A stretch of DNA of 38,280 nt, from positions 1 through 38,280 of the forward strand of contig NZ_NHON01000060.1 in assembly GCF_002195995.1 (NCBI RefSeq), in the 5' to 3' direction. Position 1 is the first letter of the stretch; the number at the start of each line of letters is the position of its first letter. The notes below the pieces were generated by a model that had not been told where the DNA came from, searched no databases, and saw only the letters and a list, made by a program, of their open reading frames with translations. This document shows, one piece after another, positions 34,275 to 38,280 of the stretch. The stretch comes from Inquilinus limosus (GTDB lineage Bacteria > Pseudomonadota > Alphaproteobacteria > DSM-16000 > Inquilinaceae). Position numbers and translations under genes: made by a program.

Positions 34275-35132
34275 TCAGCCGGCGCCGGGACCGCGGACGC
34301 GGGCGACGAGGCCGCGCGCCGGGTCGTAGGCCAGGATCGCTCCGCCGAGGAACACCACGGTGAAGCCGAGGACGAGCAGCAGCGACTGGGTGTCGACCTG
34401 GCCGTAGAGCGCGAACCGGTTCAACTCGACGGCGTAGGTGAAGGGGTTGAAGCCGCAGACGTCGCGCAGCAGCGGGCTCGCCTCCTCCACCTTCCACAGC
34501 GGGTAGAGGGCGGAGGAGGCGAAGAACATCGGGAAGATCACGAAGTTCATCACCCCGGCGAAGTTCTCGAGCTGGCGGATCGCCGAGGACAGCAGCAGGC
34601 CGAGCGCCCCCAGCATCAGCCCGGACAGGATCAGCGCCGGCAGCACGGTGACATAGCCCATCGGCGGCGGCTCGACGCCCCAGATCCGCGCGATCGCCAG
34701 GAAGACATAGACCTGCGGCAGCGACAGCAGCGTGCCGGCCAGGAGCCGCGCCAGCAGCAGGAACCAGCGCGGCATCGGGCTGGTCAGCAGCACCCGCATG
34801 CTGCCCATCTCGCGGTCATAGACCATGGACAGCGAGCTCTGCATCCCGTTGAACAGCTGGATCATCGCGATCAGCCCGGGGACGATGAACTCGTCATAGA
34901 GGATATAGGTGTCGTAGGGCGGGATGATCGAGACGCCGAGCACCGAGCGAAAGCCGGCGGCGAAGATGAACAGCCAGACCAGCGGCCGCACCAGGGCGGA
35001 GATGAAGCGGGTGCGCTGGTGCACGAAGCGCAGCCCCTCGCGCCACAGGATGCCGTTCAGGCAGCGCAGCGCCCCGGCGACCGAGACGGAGCCGAGGGGC
35101 TCGCGCCCGGCGATGTCATTGGCGGTGCTCAT
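34275..35132 (-). CDS. ABC-2 type transporter permease, PQQ-catabolism-associated
   Basis: 285 residues with about six membrane segments in the ABC-2 layout: VRPLVWLFIFAAGF first, then LRLLAGTLLSL-like export motif around YDREMGSMRVLLTSPMPRWF and the late FNPFTYAVELNRFALYG, typical of ABC-2 exporters. Its ATG overlaps the stop of the ATPase gene (ATGA), so the two form one pump. ABC-2 permeases normally export, which contrasts with the importer-type binding protein encoded in the same operon. Confidence 0.92.
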   Translation of the reverse strand: MSTANDIAGREPLGSVSVAGALRCLNGILWREGLRFVHQRTRFISALVRPLVWLFIFAAGFRSVLGVSIIPPYDTYILYDEFIVPGLIAMIQLFNGMQSSLSMVYDREMGSMRVLLTSPMPRWFLLLARLLAGTLLSLPQVYVFLAIARIWGVEPPPMGYVTVLPALILSGLMLGALGLLLSSAIRQLENFAGVMNFVIFPMFFASSALYPLWKVEEASPLLRDVCGFNPFTYAVELNRFALYGQVDTQSLLLVLGFTVVFLGGAILAYDPARGLVARVRGPGAG

Positions 35133-35884
35133 GCCGCCTCCGTCAGCCGGCGGAAGGCGTCCTGCAGCCCGCCGGTGCCGGGATCGGAGATGCCCAGGTC
35201 GGAGACGATCGCCGCGGCCGGCCCCTGCCGCAGGATGTGGCCGCGATGCAGGATGATGGTGGGGTCGGCCGCCTCGACCTCGTCGATCAGATGGGTGGCC
35301 CAGACCACGGTCAGGCCGCGCTCGCGCACCAGGCCGCGGACATCGGCCAGGATCGCGGCGCGGCTGCGGATGTCGAGCCCGACCGTCGCTTCATCGCACA
35401 GCAGCAGGCGCGGCTCGTGCAGCAGCGCGCGGGCGATCTCGATCCGCCGCGCCTCGCCGCCGGAGAAGCTGCGGATCTTGCGGTCGGCCTCCTTGGCCAG
35501 CCCCACCCGCTCCAGCTCCGCCGCGATCCGCTGCCGGGCGACAGAACCCCGCATGCCGTGCAGCGCCGCGTGGTAGCGCAGGTTCTGCCGGGCCGAGAGG
35601 TCGGGGTCGAGCGCGCGCTGCTGGAACACCACGCCCATCAGCGCCAGGGCCCGCCCAGGCTCGGCGGCCAGGTCGCGGCCGAACACCCGGATGTGGCCCG
35701 ACTGGGCGCTGTAGAGCCGGGTGACGAGGGAGAAGAGCGTGGTCTTGCCGGCGCCGTTCTGCCCCAGCAGCACGGTGAAGGTTCCCGGCCGAACGGCGAT
35801 CTCGATCCCGGCCAGGATCTCGCGCCCGGCGATCCTGTGCGACAGGCCGGTAACGGCCAGAGCGGGGGGGTCAGTGGCGGGCAT
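35129..35884 (-). CDS. ABC transporter ATP-binding protein, PQQ-dependent alcohol dehydrogenase type
   Basis: 251 residues from the ATG at 35884 (GTG at 35890 also possible). All ABC motifs are present: Walker A LLGQNGAGKTTLFSL, Q-loop MGVVFQQRALDPDLSARQN, signature FSGGEARRIEIARALLHEP, Walker B LLLCDEATVGLD and switch WATHLIDE. The DEATVGLD wording, with Val-Gly where many have Ser-Gly, is what I recall for the PQQ-associated subfamily. Overlaps the permease gene by 4 bases. Confidence 0.93.
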   Translation of the reverse strand: MPATDPPALAVTGLSHRIAGREILAGIEIAVRPGTFTVLLGQNGAGKTTLFSLVTRLYSAQSGHIRVFGRDLAAEPGRALALMGVVFQQRALDPDLSARQNLRYHAALHGMRGSVARQRIAAELERVGLAKEADRKIRSFSGGEARRIEIARALLHEPRLLLCDEATVGLDIRSRAAILADVRGLVRERGLTVVWATHLIDEVEAADPTIILHRGHILRQGPAAAIVSDLGISDPGTGGLQDAFRRLTEAA

Positions 35885-35904
35885 GCGCACCGGCTAGGCA
35901 ATTC

Positions 35905-36044
35905 GCGTTGCCTCTCCCGCCTGGCGGGAGAGGTCGGGCGCCCGCAGGGCGACCGGGTGAGGGCTGGCCCCGGCCTCGACAAACTCCCCTCACCCGGAGC
36001 CGCCAACGCGGCTCCGACCTCTCCCGCAAGCGGGAGAGGCAACG
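35905..36044. repeat. 140-base palindromic intergenic repeat element
   Basis: The ends are perfect 16-base inverted repeats (GCGTTGCCTCTCCCGC at 35905 and its complement ending at 36044). Inside, each side has its own small hairpin (CTCTCCCGC..GCGGGAGAG) and a second inverted pair (GGGTGAGGG with CCCTCACCC). This is the form of the dispersed REP/BIME-like elements common in GC-rich Proteobacteria. It separates the beta-propeller and ATPase genes and could stabilise or weaken the transcript between them. Confidence 0.85.
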
Positions 36045-36095
36045 CAATGAGCCGCATCGGATGTGGGCAACCGTCAATGGCCACAGCCCGTTCAT

Positions 36096-37061
36096 TCAGT
36101 GGATCGCCACGCCCCAGGGCAGCTCGCCCACGGGGATCGACTTGATCACCTTGCGGTCCGCCACATCGATCACCGAGATGTCGTTCGAGGCGCCGTTGAC
36201 GGAAATGACGTATTTCCCGTCCGGCGTGAAGTCCAGATGCCAGACCCGCTGGCCGACCAGCAGATAGTCGGTCACCTCAAGGGTCGCGGTGTCGATCACC
36301 GCCACCCGGTTGGCGGGGCCCAGCGCGACGAAGGCGGTCTTGCCGTCCTTGGTGATCGCCACGCCCACCGCCTGGATCGTCTCCTTGCGCACGCCCTGCA
36401 CGGCGAAGCCGATCTTCTTGATCACCTTGCGGGTCGCGGTGTCGATCACGGCGACGGTGCCGCCGATCTCCGACGACACCCAGACCTGCTTGCCGTCCGG
36501 GGTGAACTCGGCGAAGCGCGGCCGGCTGTCGACCAGCACGTTGTCGGTCACCTGCAGCGTCTCGGTGTCGATGAAATGCGCCATGTTGGTGGTCTCGGAG
36601 GTGCTGACCAGCGTCTTGCCGTCCGGGCTGATGCCCATGCCCTCCGGCTCCACCCCCACCGGCACCTCGGACTCGACCACCTTCTGCTCGAGGTCCAGCA
36701 CGGTGACCATGCTGTCATCCTCGTTGGCGACGTAGAGCCGCTTGTCGTCGGGCGACAGCACGAACAGCTCCGGGTCCGCCCCGCTGGGCAGGGTGTCGAT
36801 CACCTTGTGCGTGGCGGTGTCGATCACCTCCACATGGTCGGCATCGCTGGTGCAGACATAGAGGCGGGTGCCGTCCTTGCTGATGGTGATGCCCCGTGGC
36901 CGCTCGCCGACCGGGATGGTCGCGACCTCCTTCATCTGGTCGAGGTCGACGACGCTGACCGTGTTGCCCTTCTCGTTCGAGACATAGGCGGTGAAGGCCT
37001 GGGCCGGGCCGAAGGCCAGCACCGGCATCGCGGCCACCGCCAAGAGCACGAGCCTGTTCAT
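36096..37061 (-). CDS. YVTN beta-propeller protein, PQQ-catabolism-associated
   Basis: 321 residues from the ATG at 37061, which has AGGAGG 7 bases upstream. A signal peptide (LVLLAVAAMPVLAFGPAQA) is followed by about seven blades with the YVTN pattern: AYVSNEKGNTVSVVDLD, LYVCTSDADHVEVIDT, LYVANEDDSMVTVLDLE, WVSSEIGGTVAVIDT and so on to SVIDVADRKVIKSIPVGE. The predicted fold is a soluble periplasmic propeller. Proteins of this type accompany PQQ-dependent alcohol dehydrogenase systems; the ligand is not known. The gene starts 11 bases after the binding-protein stop. Confidence 0.93.
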   Translation of the reverse strand: MNRLVLLAVAAMPVLAFGPAQAFTAYVSNEKGNTVSVVDLDQMKEVATIPVGERPRGITISKDGTRLYVCTSDADHVEVIDTATHKVIDTLPSGADPELFVLSPDDKRLYVANEDDSMVTVLDLEQKVVESEVPVGVEPEGMGISPDGKTLVSTSETTNMAHFIDTETLQVTDNVLVDSRPRFAEFTPDGKQVWVSSEIGGTVAVIDTATRKVIKKIGFAVQGVRKETIQAVGVAITKDGKTAFVALGPANRVAVIDTATLEVTDYLLVGQRVWHLDFTPDGKYVISVNGASNDISVIDVADRKVIKSIPVGELPWGVAIH

Positions 37062-37072
37062 CAGCGGGCCTC

Positions 37073-38280
37073 CTAGGGATCGGGGTTGAGCCGGCAGGAC
37101 GATTCCGGCTCGTCGTAGCCGAGCGTGTCGAGCGGGGTGCGCTGATGCAGGAACCCGTCCTGCGGCGACACCGAGACCAGCATCAGCGGCGAGGCCAGCA
37201 GCATAGGCTGGCGCAGCTGCTGGTCCCAGCTGCGGAAGGTCAGCGGCACGCCCTTGAACGCGCCGAGCTGGAAGTCGGGCGACACGAGATAGGAGCGGAG
37301 CGCGGCCGGGTCGCCGCTGCCGGTGCGGGTCACCGCCTCGCCCACCGCCCGCACCGCGGCCCAGGCGGCGTAGTCGCGCTCCAGCATCCAGCGGCCGGCG
37401 GCCTTCTGGAAGCGGCGCTGCAGCTGGGTGCCGCCCCACTGCTCCTGGCTGCGGTGCCAGGCGGTCGGCACCAGCCCCTGGGTGCCGACCACCGGCCGCG
37501 CGTCCCAGGTGCGGTAGGGCAGGTACTCGCCGAACACCTCGCTCTCATCGGCCACCACCAGCACGTCGTAATCGGGCAGGCGTTGGGTCAGCTGGGTCAT
37601 CTGGCGCTGCACCTGCTGCTCGCCGGTGTCGGAGCGGCGGGAGCCGGCCTTGAACTCGTAGCTGCGCTCCTCGACGATCTGGGCGCCGTAGCGCTTGGCG
37701 GCGCGGCGGATGGCGTCGGCGAAGGCCTTGTCGTCGTCCAGCGTGCCGGACACCAGCACCCAGCGGGTCCAGCGCTTGAACGCCAGGTACTGCGCCAGCG
37801 CGTCGGCTTTCATCGCCCGGTTCGGGATGATGTGGAAGACATTGGCGCGGCAGTCGCTGACCCGCAGCCGGTCATCCTCGGCCCGGGCGTTCAGGATCAC
37901 CGCATCCTTCATCTCCGGCAGGTCGGCCAGCTGCAGCAGCCGGTCGGCCGGCAGGTCGGCCACGACCAGCTTGATGCCCTTGCCGGCGAGGGCCGCGGCG
38001 GCGCCGGGCAGGTCGCCGCCGGCCGGGACCACCGTCTCGTCCAGCTTGAAGTCCTGGCCGAGGAAGCGGCCGGTGGTCTGGTTGTCGACGATGGCGAGGC
38101 GGGCGCCGGCCAGCCCCTTGTCCTTCGCCACCGGCTCGACCAGCGACAGCGGCTCCGGCTCGGGGATCGCCTCGCCGAGATAGCCGATGGTGACCGTGAG
38201 CTTCGGCGCGGCCGGCTGCTGCGCCGCGGCCGGGATCGCCAGCAGGGCGGCCGCGAGACCGAGCGCCGCCAGGAGGCGGC
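37073..38280 (-). CDS. Periplasmic substrate-binding protein, PQQ-associated ABC type (5' end beyond window)
   Basis: Partial: 401 residues are visible and the frame runs off the right edge. The visible N-terminus is the hydrophobic part of a signal peptide (RLLAALGLAAALLAIPAAAQ), so only a few residues are missing. The body is a type I periplasmic-binding fold related to branched-chain amino-acid receptors (LTVTIGYLGEAIPEPEPL; GARLAIVDNQTTGRFLGQDF; WVLVSGTLDDDKAFADAI; YDVLVVADESEVFGEYLPYR). An apparent GTG start at 38131 is internal. It is the first visible gene of the operon with the propeller, ATPase and ABC-2 permease. Substrate is unknown. Confidence 0.92.
   Translation of the reverse strand, partial: RLLAALGLAAALLAIPAAAQQPAAPKLTVTIGYLGEAIPEPEPLSLVEPVAKDKGLAGARLAIVDNQTTGRFLGQDFKLDETVVPAGGDLPGAAAALAGKGIKLVVADLPADRLLQLADLPEMKDAVILNARAEDDRLRVSDCRANVFHIIPNRAMKADALAQYLAFKRWTRWVLVSGTLDDDKAFADAIRRAAKRYGAQIVEERSYEFKAGSRRSDTGEQQVQRQMTQLTQRLPDYDVLVVADESEVFGEYLPYRTWDARPVVGTQGLVPTAWHRSQEQWGGTQLQRRFQKAAGRWMLERDYAAWAAVRAVGEAVTRTGSGDPAALRSYLVSPDFQLGAFKGVPLTFRSWDQQLRQPMLLASPLMLVSVSPQDGFLHQRTPLDTLGYDEPESSCRLNPDP

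Noticed and set aside
36063-37076. Plus-strand frame of 337 codons opposite the beta-propeller gene
   Set aside because: His/Asp-rich shadow produced by the repeated YVTN blades on the minus strand.

Overview
The window is about 38 kb of very GC-rich DNA (roughly 70% by eye). GTG starts and 4-base stop/start overlaps are frequent. The mix of genes (Xps/Hxc-like type II secretion, crotonyl-CoA carboxylase/reductase, Acr3 arsenite efflux, an ABC system of the kind linked to PQQ-dependent alcohol dehydrogenases) suggests an alphaproteobacterium, perhaps of the Rhodospirillales (Inquilinus/Azospirillum-like). The genus is a guess from gene content, not a match.

Region 1 (1-18.1 kb): an initiator tRNA gene with its terminator, then a Sec-exported SpvB/FG-GAP/Rhs polymorphic toxin of about 2256 residues. 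Its tip resembles the colicin D tRNase domain, and a small candidate immunity gene follows. On the same strand come type II secretion genes gspL-M-C/N-E-F-K. A second secretion operon, gspD-H-I-J, runs towards it on the other strand, and the two meet almost stop to stop. The major pseudopilin gene gspG and the prepilin peptidase gene gspO are not in the window. One palindrome type (GCGATA-N8-TATCGC) lies upstream of both operons, and 12 bases of the tRNA 3' end recur just beyond the gspD side, so the block may be one mobile or co-regulated unit.

Region 2 (18.2-27.5 kb): a minus-strand operon ccr, FAAL-ACP, PKS (KS-AT-ACP-TE) and acyl-CoA dehydrogenase, behind an unusually AT-rich leader and promoter. 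Its logic resembles the mycobacterial FadD32/Pks13 condensation. A fatty acid is activated as acyl-AMP and loaded on an ACP, then a single non-reducing module condenses it once with a (possibly alkyl-)malonyl unit that Ccr could supply, and a thioesterase releases the product. A plausible product is an alpha-alkyl beta-keto lipid. This is the most interesting candidate system in the window.

Region 3 (27.5-32.7 kb): an arsenic-type island on the minus strand. It has an ArsR-ArsC fusion (with an internal ribosome binding site before the ArsC part), Acr3, a PadR regulator with two Cys-Cys pairs, a flavoprotein with a Cys-rich tail, and an MFS exporter. Dyads suited to act as operators lie at the starts of both transcription units.

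Region 4 (33.1-38.3 kb): a small cupredoxin-like secreted protein on the plus strand. Facing it is a minus-strand operon of the PQQ-dependent-catabolism-associated ABC type: periplasmic binding protein (cut by the window edge), YVTN beta-propeller, ATPase, ABC-2 permease and an unknown periplasmic protein. A 140-base palindromic intergenic repeat sits inside the operon.
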